Assembly (NCBI GenBank): GCA_016748015.1
Contig: JAAOMT010000372.1
Coordinates: 427,400 to 491,399 of the forward strand
DNA: 64,000 nucleotides
Origin: Geosiphon pyriformis
Taxonomy: Eukaryota > Glomeromycota > Glomeromycetes > Archaeosporales > Geosiphonaceae
Direction of reading: 5' to 3'
Part shown: piece after piece, positions 35,445-46,355 of the stretch
How positions within the stretch are numbered: position 1 is the first letter of the stretch
How the letters are laid out: each line of letters begins with the position of its first letter
Notes under the pieces: generated by a model
Seen by the model: the letters and a program-made list of their open reading frames with translations, nothing else
Databases searched by the model: none
Told to the model about the DNA's origin: nothing
Position numbers and translations under genes: made by a program

Positions 35445-36914
35445 TTAAAGATTGTATGGCTGTTTTTCTTCTTGACCTTCTTGTGCGTTATTTGAAGAGG
35501 CCCTTTCCTGTCCTTGAGCCGCTCGATCACGTCGTTCATGTTGCTGGATTAATACTTCGATGACGCGTTCGAGATTACCATTGTAACGAGTTAATAAGTC
35601 GGTATTTTGCTCATCATCTTCCCAGTATCCCATCTGGTGAAGAATATTGAGTTTTTCTTTAATAGCTTCTTGGGTGATCTTTTCTTCCTGTGGTTGAGCA
35701 TGGGACTGCCAATGTTGCTGGTGACCACCAAAAGGACGCCCACGTGTTCCATATGGGCCACGTCGACAACCACCAGTTCCACGCTGAGCACATTTGTTGT
35801 AATTACTTCTACCACATCGATTACCAGTTGCATGATTAAAATTATCTTGAGAAAATGCAAATGGGGCCGAACCACCAAAAGGAAAACCAGGAGCATCCCA
35901 TGGAGCTCCATTATGGAATGGGAACCCAGGTGGGAAGTTTGGAAAAAAACTAGGGCCACCTTGTTGTTGTCGTTGTTGTCGTTGGTGTTGATGTTGTTGT
36001 TGTTGTTGGTTAGTTTCATCATTATAATCATCGCCTTCATCTTCTCTGGCATAGTCAGTTGGGGATCCAGAGCGATTACGAAAAGAAGCTAACCATTCTT
36101 TCCAAATTTGGAGGTCAACTGGAACAGCAGCAAGTATCTGTTCCATGACACCATTAGCGGTTTCAATAATTTGAGGATTCGATATTAAAACATCATGAAA
36201 TTGATTCAACAATTTTTCAAAATTTGCAGCAAGATCAATGATAGGAGTTGATTCGTCTGTTTTTGGAGTAGATGAGGAAGCAGCTTTAGCAGAAGTTTCA
36301 CCAGGGGCATCTTTTTTTTTACCCTTTTCTGAGTCATTTTGGGGTGAAATCGGATCGTTGGCTTCATCACTAAGGGCGGCGTGGTAATAAGAAGGGGGAC
36401 GAGATTGGGGCTCAACGATGGGTTCTTTTGTTGTAAAAATCTTTTCATCTATTTGAATCGGCTTTTGGGTTTTTTGTGGGGTCGAGTTTTGCAAGAAAGA
36501 ATTTTCTGGGTTTACGACAACAGGTTCTTCCTGAATTTGCAAACCAGCAACCCCTTCACGAATATTCACAGTTTCATCGGACCTAACCGTATTTACTGAT
36601 GGAGCACGTTCCCTACTCTCTAACACCCAAGCGTCTTTATTAGCTTCATCCCCGTCAGCTGCTAATGTAGTCAAATTGAATTTAAAGGTAGTTCCTTGTG
36701 GCTGTTGAGTCAAGATTTCTTGAAGCTCAAAGTCGGTTGAAAGAGTGATAACATCACCGTCTTCATCCGTATATGATAGTTGAATTGGGATAGTGGATGG
36801 GATAGAAAAGAGATTACGAAGTGTATCTTCTAAATGGGCCCAACTGGTTGTTGATGGAGACGCAAGAGTAAAACGGCGAACAGTAGATTTGTAAATGACT
36901 TTTATACTAGCCAT
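35445..36914 (-). CDS. PB1 + UBA scaffold protein (autophagy-receptor-like)
   Basis: Intronless, 489 residues. PB1 domain at residues 1-84: the basic strand IKVIYKSTVRRF and the acidic OPCA loop SYTDEDGDVITLSTDFELQE are both present, so it can join PB1 chains from both faces. A Ser/Pro/Glu-rich linker follows, then a helical segment (about 225-280), a Gln/His-rich tract coded by CAA/CAG runs, and a Gly/Phe/Pro-rich region with scattered Cys and RG motifs. The C-terminal UBA spans about 416-459 (LNILHQMGYWEDDE ... YNGNLERVIEVLIQQ), expected to bind ubiquitin. PB1 plus UBA recalls p62/NBR1 receptors, but the ZZ and FW domains are missing and no clear LIR was found. A TATA box (reverse) is at 37034-37041. 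A paralogue lies just upstream at 38941-40320. Confidence 0.8.
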   Translation of the reverse strand: MASIKVIYKSTVRRFTLASPSTTSWAHLEDTLRNLFSIPSTIPIQLSYTDEDGDVITLSTDFELQEILTQQPQGTTFKFNLTTLAADGDEANKDAWVLESRERAPSVNTVRSDETVNIREGVAGLQIQEEPVVVNPENSFLQNSTPQKTQKPIQIDEKIFTTKEPIVEPQSRPPSYYHAALSDEANDPISPQNDSEKGKKKDAPGETSAKAASSSTPKTDESTPIIDLAANFEKLLNQFHDVLISNPQIIETANGVMEQILAAVPVDLQIWKEWLASFRNRSGSPTDYAREDEGDDYNDETNQQQQQHQHQRQQRQQQGGPSFFPNFPPGFPFHNGAPWDAPGFPFGGSAPFAFSQDNFNHATGNRCGRSNYNKCAQRGTGGCRRGPYGTRGRPFGGHQQHWQSHAQPQEEKITQEAIKEKLNILHQMGYWEDDEQNTDLLTRYNGNLERVIEVLIQQHERRDRAAQGQERASSNNAQEGQEEKQPYNL

Positions 36915-38940
36915 TTTTAAAGGGTAAGGTTAAAAAAATTTATTTGGGAAGTATTTTGATTATTTTCTGTCTGATATAACAAAGAAAATTATTTGCTTGA
37001 GTCTGAAAAAAAAAGGTGAGATTCAGAGAAGGGGTTTTATACTTTTTTAACTACTATTGATAATCACTATTGCGTAAAGTGGCTACGAATCCTCCACGCA
37101 ATTTAGGTGGGTATTCGTAATTCTTTAGATACTAAATCTAAGTTTTATTGGCTTCGATCATTTCCTTTTATAAGATAGTGACGTCGGTAGTTCCCACTTG
37201 ACTTGGCCGTTATCATTGAGGAAATGCTTGTAAATCAAAAATGACCTGTGCGTTGCCTTTTTCTGGAATAACCAGGAATCTACCTGATTTGTATGTCGTA
37301 AGCAATGCCGGGTTCTTCGGGTAAAACTTTGCTCATTAAATTTAAAACAATCTATTCTGAATACTTTTTGTCTCATCAAGAGTTGAACAGGCGTAGTTAA
37401 ACTTATCAAAGGGCTAAGTCTATAGAAAAATCACATTTTCTTGCATGTTCATTAATTTAAGTGTTTTTTTTATGTGTCCAAATCTCGAGACATATTTTTT
37501 TAATTCTCCTTTTTTTAGAATTCCTTTGACCAGCTTTAAAATACATATAAAAATTTAAATTATTTGAGATTATATTTTTGAGATTTTATTTAAGTTTATA
37601 CAAAAAATAAATGATTAATAGAACAGCTAAAAAAAAAGAATATTTCAACAATAACAACAAAATAACTTTATTTAAAAATTTGAAATAACTGACAAAATTC
37701 ATTCAATCTTATAAGACTGATGGCATTTTTAGGTTTACCAATTGTGACCTCTAATAATAAAAAATCGTTGCAATTCATTGCAAAAAATTACAGCCCCAAA
37801 GCTACTTTTGCTCATTAATTCTCATAATTTGCAAAATGCATATTATCTTTGCCAATTTTTGAACCACTCATATATGTTTAAAATTTTTTTTAGGCATTAA
37901 TTTCATTCTATGTACTTTTTTGAAAAAAAAAAACTTATTTTTATTAAAAAAGATCTGACTAGAAAAAATTTACCAATATCAATATAATACAATGGCCTTG
38001 AAAATAATTTTATTAAATTGTTCCAGCAATTTATTGAAATTAAATGTAATAATTCATGCTATTTTAAAACTAAATTCTGATTTCAACAATAAAATTTTGA
38101 GTTTTACCAATTCTTAAAATTTGTTAATTATAATTAGATATCATTAATACCTCAATTAAAATTATTATTGCTACTTATTAAATCATTTGCTTTCTCAGAT
38201 CCAATATTTTTATAATGAGATCTGTAATCTTATTAATTTTAGGTTATATTAGCTTTCTTTCAATAAATATATGTGCATTAATTATTCATATAATAAAAGA
38301 TTTCAAATAATGAAAAAACTGCAGCGATTCAATAATTATGACCCAAAAAACTTGATAACCAACTTTCGAAATCATAAATATTTCTTTTAAAATTGATTAT
38401 TTGTTTAATGGTCTTAAAATCTATTTAAAAATTTCTCTTCTATATTATATCAAATGATTTTTCCTGGTACACTTTCCAAAGTTCAAATCATATATTTACA
38501 TTCCCGAAATTTTGCAAATAAATTAGGGATATCAAAAAATAAAAAATTTATTTATTTATTTATTTTGATTTCTCAAAAGGGTTCTTTTATCAGGTTAGAA
38601 TTTATATTGGTAGGGTCAGGAAAAGTATTTAATATATTCCTTGCTAATTTCTTAGTTGTTAAAAGATTTGCTAATAAAACACATTTTGATATATTAATGG
38701 AATATTGTCCTACAAAATTTTATTTTCAAGTATTCCTTAGATATCCAGTTTCGGCTGCAAATAGTAATTGAATATTATCGCTTGGACCAAAAAATTCCGT
38801 TTTTTGTTGACAATATTTAATTATAAATCTCAAGTATTATTACATATTCCTAACAAATAATAAAATACTAAATAAGAAAATATTAAATAGAGGTTTGTCT
38901 ATCTGAGCTATTTCACTAGGTGCTTAGCAAATACAATCTA
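36915..38940. other. Intergenic between PB1 paralogues
   Basis: Holds the promoter of the PB1-UBA gene (TATA-like TATAAAAC on the reverse strand at 37034-37041). A reverse frame at 37158-37409 ends in a weak BED-finger-like phrase and is not called. A 105-codon forward frame at 38454-38771 has no similarity. The middle is AT-rich. Confidence 0.45.
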
Positions 38941-40320
38941 TCAATAAACCCTAGGTCGAGAATGAACGAAAACAAATTGATTTGGACTGAAAAAGCTTTC
39001 TTTTGGCTGGGTCGTAAGATAATGGTTTCTGATTCGCAATTGATCGTTAAATTTGAGTTCCCTATTAAATTCATCACCTGATCTAAGAAAATTTTCGTAA
39101 AATCTAAATAAAAAGAGCAATCCAACTATCCCCAAAATTATAGGAAGAAGAAAGCTGAACAAAAAGGAAGCTATTCGAAAAGTGGCAAATAATATATATA
39201 ATGAAATAATGGCTAATATTGCATGTGAAATAACTATTGAAGAGACATGGAATCCCAAGTTAACAAATTTCGAAAAATGATTATGGCATTGTCTTTCTTG
39301 TGGGTGTCGTCTTGTGTAACAACCACCACAGCTATCTTCAAAGTTTGTACATGTAACATGATTAGATGGCCCGTAAAATTCATTTTGTTGATGGCAAAAC
39401 CTTTGGCGCTTGTTGCTCAAAATTCTTTCGCTGTTTCTAATATATCGTTCATAATTTGATTTATTGGCCCCCAAGGAAGAACAAGGGGAAAAGGGATTAA
39501 AATGATTCTGACTTTGTGGAGGATTTACTCTTCTAAAAAATACTTTAATAGGTTCATTTTCCAAAGGTATTCGGGATAATTGATTATTGATAATGTTTTG
39601 CGAGATCATTTGCCTTCTCGCTGCTAGTTTTCTATTATATTTGGCAATTTCGAAAAGTTGAAGCCAATCAGTCAATGAGTCTATTTCCGTTTCCGAAGAA
39701 TTGTGTTCTTTTTTGGCTTCAATTGGTTGTGATCTCGTATCAGTATGCAAAGATCCTCTTTCACCAATTGGGGATTCTTCTTTAGCGATGGTTTCTTTTT
39801 CTTTACCCTTTTCTTTGAAAGTAAAAGTTGGAACAAAGGTAGGATCTTCAATTTCATCCTCTACTGTTGTATGTAGATGAGAGGTATCCAGCAAGTGTTC
39901 AATCTTTGATTCACTAACATTACACTCTCGCCTAAAATTCTTATCCAGTTGAAGTTTTTGTGATTTATCCTTAGTATCCGAAACGTCTGTTTCAAAGTTT
40001 GAAATTACATAAGGATTTACAATTTCGGAATTCCCTTCAAGCACCCAGCCATCCAAATTCTGATCCGCCTCCTCGTTATTGATTTTCAAAGTAAAATTAA
40101 TATTTGACGCAGAGGAGTTAGAAAGAGCTTCTTTAAATTCAATGTCAGATGAAATAGTGATAATATCACCATCTTCATCAGTATAAAATATAGAAATCGG
40201 TGCATTATTGGGAATCGTAAATAGTGATCGAAGCTGTTGTTCAAAATCAGACCAAGTAGAATTTTGAGCAAGCTTTAGTGGATGAAGAATTGATTGGTGT
40301 TGTACTTGAATGCTAGCCAT
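38941..40320 (-). CDS. PB1-domain protein with C-terminal membrane helices
   Basis: Intronless, 459 residues. PB1 at residues 1-80: the OPCA loop FYTDEDGDIITISSDIEFKE is intact, but the first strand (IQVQHQSILHPL) lacks the Lys/Arg cluster of its neighbour, so it should offer only the acidic face. The linker shares short patches with the 35445-36914 protein, including GWVLEG after the PB1, KEKGKEKE, and a Cys-rich patch CTNFEDSCGGCYTRR, which supports common ancestry. Instead of a UBA it has hydrophobic segments at about 353-375 and 385-406 (HAILAIISLYILFATF, FLLPIILGIVGLLFLF), followed by a basic tail. So the pair differs at the C-terminus: ubiquitin binding against membrane anchoring. A TATA-like motif lies at 40553-40560 on the reverse strand. 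Confidence 0.75.
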   Translation of the reverse strand: MASIQVQHQSILHPLKLAQNSTWSDFEQQLRSLFTIPNNAPISIFYTDEDGDIITISSDIEFKEALSNSSASNINFTLKINNEEADQNLDGWVLEGNSEIVNPYVISNFETDVSDTKDKSQKLQLDKNFRRECNVSESKIEHLLDTSHLHTTVEDEIEDPTFVPTFTFKEKGKEKETIAKEESPIGERGSLHTDTRSQPIEAKKEHNSSETEIDSLTDWLQLFEIAKYNRKLAARRQMISQNIINNQLSRIPLENEPIKVFFRRVNPPQSQNHFNPFSPCSSLGANKSNYERYIRNSERILSNKRQRFCHQQNEFYGPSNHVTCTNFEDSCGGCYTRRHPQERQCHNHFSKFVNLGFHVSSIVISHAILAIISLYILFATFRIASFLFSFLLPIILGIVGLLFLFRFYENFLRSGDEFNRELKFNDQLRIRNHYLTTQPKESFFSPNQFVFVHSRPRVY

Positions 40321-41944
40321 TTTCAGTGGAATTTAAAAATTGAAGCTAATCAAAAATATTTAAATTGATTCGAAACGATGCTTCTCTCGCTAAATAAGAT
40401 AAGCAGAAAGTGATACGCAAGTTCAAGGGTTTTTAATTATCGAGCGTTTTTATGAATTAAAAAGGTTGTAAGGCTCCCTCTGAACAGAAAAAGAGCTTGC
40501 TTCAATTAATGAAGAAAAATTATCTAACTAACCGAGAAGTTTAAACTTGGAGTATTTATATTTTTCTCGTTCTAAGGGAAAACTGTGGCGTCATAGGTTG
40601 AATAATTACGAATAAACAAATGCTCGATGATTCTCGATTCATTTCGGATAAATTGCGGCAATTCAAATGAATCATCGGATAAACTAATATATACGCAAAA
40701 TGATCATTAATCAGCTTTTTGTTTGAATAGATACCATTGCGCTGATTAAACCAAATTATCGCATATTCGAGAATCCTTGGTTAATCAATGTTTGTCATCC
40801 TACAGTGACATACTTTTCATTGGTTTCTTGTATGAATTCGGCAACTTGAAATTTATAAACCAAAAATAACCAGCCCCATAAGTAGTAGAAAATATGTTCA
40901 AAAAAATATGCGAATTACTAGTGGCTAACTATTTGAGAAATTTGCTGTATTTTATAATGAAACGAGTGTATTTTACGAAAGAAAAAGTAAATTAGTGAAA
41001 TATTTTTAATATAAAAAGAATTAGGAAAATATGGAGAATTGAATAAAATTGCAAATTGATTTTTTATTTAACATTCATTCTGAATTTTAATATTTTATAA
41101 AAATTAAAAAATAAAAATAAAAATAAAAATAAAAAACTATTAAATCATTAGGACACCAAAAAATTATTGCATAATTATTTATTTTTAATAATTTTTATTT
41201 TCGTTATCAAATTTATATTGTACGAATATAGTTGTTGGTTGAACCACACCGTGCATTTTAAAAAAAAATTATAAAGAAATATTTTTTATAAATATTTATA
41301 ATAACATTATAATTTTTAAATTATTAGTGTTATTTTAATTGTTTATTATTTATTATAATATTTTTTGAAAATGTAATTCAAATCAATCATTAATCTGTAA
41401 TCATTAAATTGCTTATTGATTTGATTGTTAATTGGATTTTTAATTTAATTGATAAGTTAATTTTAATATTATGTACAAAAAAAAATTAATCAGATTTTAA
41501 ATAAATAAATAAATAATAAAATATATTATATTGATCTTTAATAAACCATAAACATAAAATATTTTGTATTGTTTATTGTTCTTTTCTGAATATTTTATAA
41601 GTAAATAATTATTTTACAAATTATAATTAAATATTTATGCACTTGAATGTCAACATTATTACAAAGTTTACTCTTAAATATAAAAAATTTATCAAAAAAC
41701 AAAGTTTGATTAAATTTATTAATAAGTTTTATTTATTGAGCTTACATGTTAATTAAAAAATCTTAATACCACTTTTGTTATGTTAAAGTTAACTAATTTC
41801 TGATTCTTATTTTTCATTATTTGAAATAGTTTGCACAATTTGTAAAATAACTTTATCTTTTTTAAAATCTATAATTTTAAAATTAATGTTTTAAACAATT
41901 GAAAATTTATGCATTATAAAATTTAAAATAGCATTACAATTAAT
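40321..41944. other. Intergenic, AT-rich towards the right
   Basis: The first 500 bases hold the PB1-membrane gene promoter. From about 41000 the sequence is strongly AT-rich without open frames, ending at the TnpB-like relic. Confidence 0.5.
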
Positions 41945-43250
41945 AGATTAAGCTTCGTTCTGGATAATAAAACGGATTCCCAAATTACTCGATTTTGGTG
42001 ATCAAAAGTGGTTGTAAGCAACAATGCACCCAACAAAGCATTTTCCACGTAATCTTTTTTCATATTGCGATTCACCATGCCCGACACTTCAAAAAGAGGA
42101 ATGAAAATGGCATCAAATTCGCGGGTAAAGCATCTAACTGATTCCGGTGAATTTCACTTTGCAGATGCATGACTTTTCGCCGAATCCAAAAAATCACCTT
42201 ATTGAGTCGCAGAAACATTTTATTCTTACGGTTTGAGAAGGATTCTACTAACTTATTCTTTTGGAAGATCTCATCTTCCAAAAGAATGTTCATCAATCGT
42301 GTTTACCCCTTTTGTGGGAGATTATCGTAAAAAGTGTACAGACGCCGAGATCAATGGAGACTGCATGAACAGAGCCATCCGCTTGAGTTTCGCGGAACTG
42401 TTGTTACGTCTCGTATACACAAGCAAACTTCCACTGGTTAGTTTTGCGAGAGTAGGTGAGCTTGCCATCCGACATTATATTGTAAAGAACGGACCACCTA
42501 TTATTATGCCTCTTTTCTTGGAAATGAGGAGGCCACAAACCATGCTTGTCATTACCCAGATTGGTGGTAGGCTTATAATAATGTGTCTTAAGCATCGACG
42601 GATTATGAAGATGAGTGATATAGAAGCGGTTCTATGTGGCTTTCGAAAAAGTTTGTCCATGAATTGTCATTGTTTGTCGCGGATCTTTTGGAGATCGAAA
42701 TGATAGTGTGCCAATAGACCTTGCCGATTCGTATTACCCCTAATTAATTTTCCCCTAGCAATCAATGCTTCATCGATTGCCTCATCAATAATATTCGCGA
42801 AGCTTTACCGTGCATACCTGAAGCAACATTCCGAGATATACAACAGTTCGCATGAACTTGCACTCGCCTTATATTGCAACTTTTCCGAGCTCTTTGTCTT
42901 CGTGTTCATTAGCGTCTTTTTCTGCCCGAGTTTATGCAAAGCTTAAGTTTATCTTTGATGGATTGAGGCTTTGTCGAAGCCTGTTATGATAAGCCGATAT
43001 GAGGATTTTTAGTATAAAAGCTGCGGTGTGGCCTCTAGTAGACAGTATTATAAGCAAATCTCGTCGAGCTCAACCACCGCTTCAAGAGCTTCTTTTGAAG
43101 ATGGTTCCGATATACCTTGATTGATAATGTAGTTTGAGAGTATCTTCCATCTAACATTTGCGACGAGCTGCTGTCTGCTCTTTTCGCCTGTTCTGACGCT
43201 CTTATTGATGATATACAGCAGAGAAAGACTGTGTTGATGAAAAAAACATT
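41945..43250 (-). pseudogene. Fanzor/TnpB-like RNA-guided nuclease relic, copy 2 (near full length)
   Basis: Reverse-strand landmarks in the order of the OrfB/TnpB-Fanzor family, in several frames. LLKRWLSSTRFAYNTV (about 43043-43092) is like the family N-terminal helix ending W-x-YN. KLTYSRKTNQWKFACV (about 42410-42455) matches the strand before RuvC-I. HAVSIDLGVCTLF (about 42328-42368) is RuvC-I with its catalytic Asp. NKVIFWIRRKVMHLQSE (about 42155-42205) comes next. FDAIFIPLFEVSGMVNRN (about 42068-42122) is RuvC-II with its Glu. The zinc ribbon and RuvC-III Asp are missing because the copy is cut off near 41945. Stops and frameshifts rule out function. It aligns by eye with copy 1 across the RuvC-I to RuvC-II stretch, so both come from one element family. 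Confidence 0.65.
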
Positions 43251-43656
43251 TTCTGAGAGTTTATGCTCGTCAAAGAGAACCAGGAGTTTTGCAAAATGGA
43301 GACACGGGGTAGAGGTAACCTTTCTTTGGTAGCAGAGGTGGCGGTGATGGTATCAGCATTTGAATTTATTATTTATTATAAAGTAAAATTTCAAAGTATT
43401 ATTTTCGGGATTTTAAATCTGATAAGAATTTATTAGCAAATTAGGCATTATTAATAATTGATCGCCGACGGAATAAATAAAATTCATCCAAGTTTGATCA
43501 ATTAAAGATTTCCCCTTTTGTTCTTTGATCAAGATTTTTCAAAAAAAAAAAAAAAACTTATTTGTGAACTCTACATGACTCAACTTTCGAAGGAAAAAAA
43601 TACAAAGCAGCTTGAACAATTTTTTTCACCTTCAAAGACAGAGGAATAATAAAATT
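43251..43656. other. Intergenic upstream of the MFS transporter
   Basis: About 400 AT-rich bases with an A-run at about 43542-43557. Presumed promoter and 5' UTR of the transporter; no clear TATA box. Confidence 0.4.
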
Positions 43657-46355
43657 ATGAAACCTTTTGAATCAAACATCTCTAATTTAGAGAACGATGA
43701 CCCAAGTTGTTTTCTTGATTTTGACGATAATAGAGAAAACGTTCACACAACGGAAGTCCCGAACGAAACAGAGGCATTCGAAGAGGATAATTCGTCTGAT
43801 GATTCGAGCCTACTCGCCGACGACTTTGCCAAAAAACATTTCGTTCTCGACTCGTTTATCACTCGTCTAGGGATGGGGAAATTTCAAAAGCAGCTCTTGG
43901 TTAGTAAACATTTTTTCGAAAGTTTTTTTTGAGAAAATAATCAAATGAAGTCTCCTGTTCATTTTTAAGTATTGCACCTTCTTTCGTGATAGGGTTTCAA
44001 GTGGTACAGCTGATTTCAGCAATAACATTTTTCCCTCGTTGTTTTCAGGTACTCTGTGGGTTTGGTTGGCTTGCCGATAATGTAAGTTTTTTGAAACATA
44101 GATTTCATTGATTTATCCAAAATATAGTTACAATGATTGAATATTCAAGCTCTTCTTTATTGTTTCATCAAGATGTGGCTGCAGGTAATCTTCTCCACTT
44201 ATTGATTAGGATTCACAGAATTTCATTTCAGTGTTTCATAAGCGGGTCACTCAAAATTTCACAGCTGTGGGATAGGGTTTTGTAAGATTTTGGCAAATTC
44301 GTCGTAATCCCTTCATGTTTTCTTAATTGGCATTTTGGTAAGGCACTGTAAGTTTCAACTTTTTGGTTGTAATAAGTTTTCCAAATGCCAATTAAGCTTG
44401 AATGACAAATCACAGTAATTTTCTGGACAAGCTCAACTTGATTTTCATCTTATTTGATCCTGCAGACGAATTTCATCATCTATAACTGGCTTCTTGCTTG
44501 ATTTATCATTATATATTTCTGTTTGGTCACGTTTATTTTATAATTTAGTGCATAGCTGTAATATTGCCTAGAGTTCAAGGTTAGTAGTTTGATTTGCAAT
44601 CATTCTATATACAGTTCCAATGTTTACTTATTTGATGGATATTTATTCCACCCATTCCTTAGTTCATTATGATATTCCTGATAGATTAATTGGAGCTTTA
44701 TCAAGCTCGGTCTTTACCGGAATGATGTTTGGGGCTATATTCTGGGGCATCCTTTCTGACACGAATGGTCGTAAACTAGCCTTTAATTTGACACTAGCTG
44801 TTACAGCATTTTTCGGAATATTTTCGAGCTTTGCCCAGAGCTTTTTACAACTTTGCCTCAGTTTATTCTTCTTGGGTTTTGGAGTTGGCGGTAACATGCC
44901 AGTTGATGGTAAGTATAACATTGAGGCGTTCATAGTTCTAGATCGGATATTGAGAATGTTTTATAAAAAATTCATTTGATTTATAGGTGCCCTTTTCCTC
45001 GAATTTATCCCCAAAGAAAATCAATATTTACTCACTGTCTTATCTGTGTTCTTCTCCTTCGGGGCAGTCCTTACATCGATAATTTCATATATTGTATTAC
45101 CGCCTAATAGTTGCCCAGAGGTTCAGAAATCCAAAGATATTTTACCCAAATGTGATATTGATAGGCAGAATAATGGTTGGAGATATATGTTGGCCATCTC
45201 AGGATTTTTGGTTCGAATTTTTATATCTTCAAAATGAAAAAAGTCCCGATAAACTTTTTTCTTAATGATTCATATTTATTTAGACCCTCTTGATGCTTAT
45301 TGCACGCGTCTTCCTCTTCCGTCTTCAAGAGTCGCCCAAATTTTTACTTTCCAATAATCGGAAACATGATGCTGTGGTAGTCTTGCGCAAAATTGCGAGA
45401 ATAAATGGCACGCCGATGCAAATACGCGTATGCGATTTCCCCTCGACACCAGTTTTTGAAAACTCCGCTATTCTTACATCGCCTTCCCATTCTACCTCAT
45501 TCCCATTCCCTAATGAATATTCTGAGGATCCCCTTATCAACTTTCTCTCCAACCCTGTTTCTTACGTCCAACAGAAAATCAGATCAAAGACCTTATCGGT
45601 CAAACCATTATTTAACACAAAGTGGCTCAAAACAACTTTACTCGTATGGGCTATATGGGGCTTCGTTGGGTTTGCTTATACTATGTTCAACGTTTTCTTG
45701 CCTAAATATCTGGAGGATTTGGGATTAGGTGATATTGAGGACGATGGGGAGAATAGTAGCATAAAGGAGGCTTTGAAAGATTATTTAATTTATTCAATTT
45801 GTGGAGTTCCTGGATCCCTGGTAAAATACTTTTTGTTTCCCTTTTGTTAAATTTCTTTGCTATCTTTCATATCTGGATCTCATCACTTTTGTATATACAG
45901 GTCGGGGCATTTTTGATAGAAACGGGACTTGGTCGAAAAGGCACCATGGCCATTGCTACATTTGGCACCTCTCTCTCTGTCTTTCTATTTATCTCGGTAC
46001 TTACACCTACTGGAATGACGGTGTCATCTGCTTTAGTGAGCTTTTTAGCAACCCTGAACTATGCCGTTATATACGGGTATACCCCTGAGGTCTTTGAATC
46101 AAAATTAAGAGGAACCGCTTGCGGGATCAGTTCAGCTGTTGGGAGAATGTAAGTTTACCAATTGACGAATGATCAAATTAAAAATTCCTAATAATTTTTT
46201 TTTTTGATAGTTCTGGAATTATCGCACCTGTTGTAACTGGGGGACTCCTTTCGATTAGTATAAGTGTGCCTTTATACGTCTCTGCAATACTATTTGGGAT
46301 TTCAGGCGTTTTTATGTTAATGTTGCCCATTGAAACGAGGGGGCGACAGGCCTGA
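43657..46355 (+). CDS. MFS transporter, SV2/SVOP-like
   Basis: Nine exons: 43657-43899, 44049-44081, 44173-44184, 44549-44579, 44663-44908, 44987-45210, 45284-45820, 45901-46148 and 46211-46355. All introns are GT-AG and the product is 572 residues. An acidic cytosolic N-terminus (about 75 residues) precedes 12 expected helices. Motifs: CGFGWLADNMW in helix 1; the MFS loop signature GILSDTNGRKLA between helices 2 and 3; GFGVGGNMPVDGALFLEFIP in helix 4; FRLQESPKFLLS before a long Ser/Pro central loop; the mirrored loop ETGLGRKG; YTPEVFESKLRGTACGISSA; and a final LPIETRGRQ. This matches fungal relatives of synaptic-vesicle SV2/SVOP transporters. The substrate is unknown. Exons 2-4 are very short (33, 12 and 31 bases) yet needed to rebuild helix 1. 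The tail is short, ending seven residues after the last helix. Confidence 0.88.

Noticed and set aside
35591-36448. Three frames overlapping the PB1-UBA gene on both strands
   Set aside because: Shadows of the real coding frame, caused by its CAA/CAG-rich and proline-rich codons.
37158-37409. Reverse-strand frame with a BED-finger-like phrase (SFLIYKHFLNDNGQVKW)
   Set aside because: It lacks the zinc-binding Cys and His of a BED finger and has no neighbouring transposase sequence; could be a relic but is too weak to call.
42233-42703. 156-codon forward frame
   Set aside because: It is the antisense of the TnpB-like relic; the recognisable motifs are on the reverse strand.
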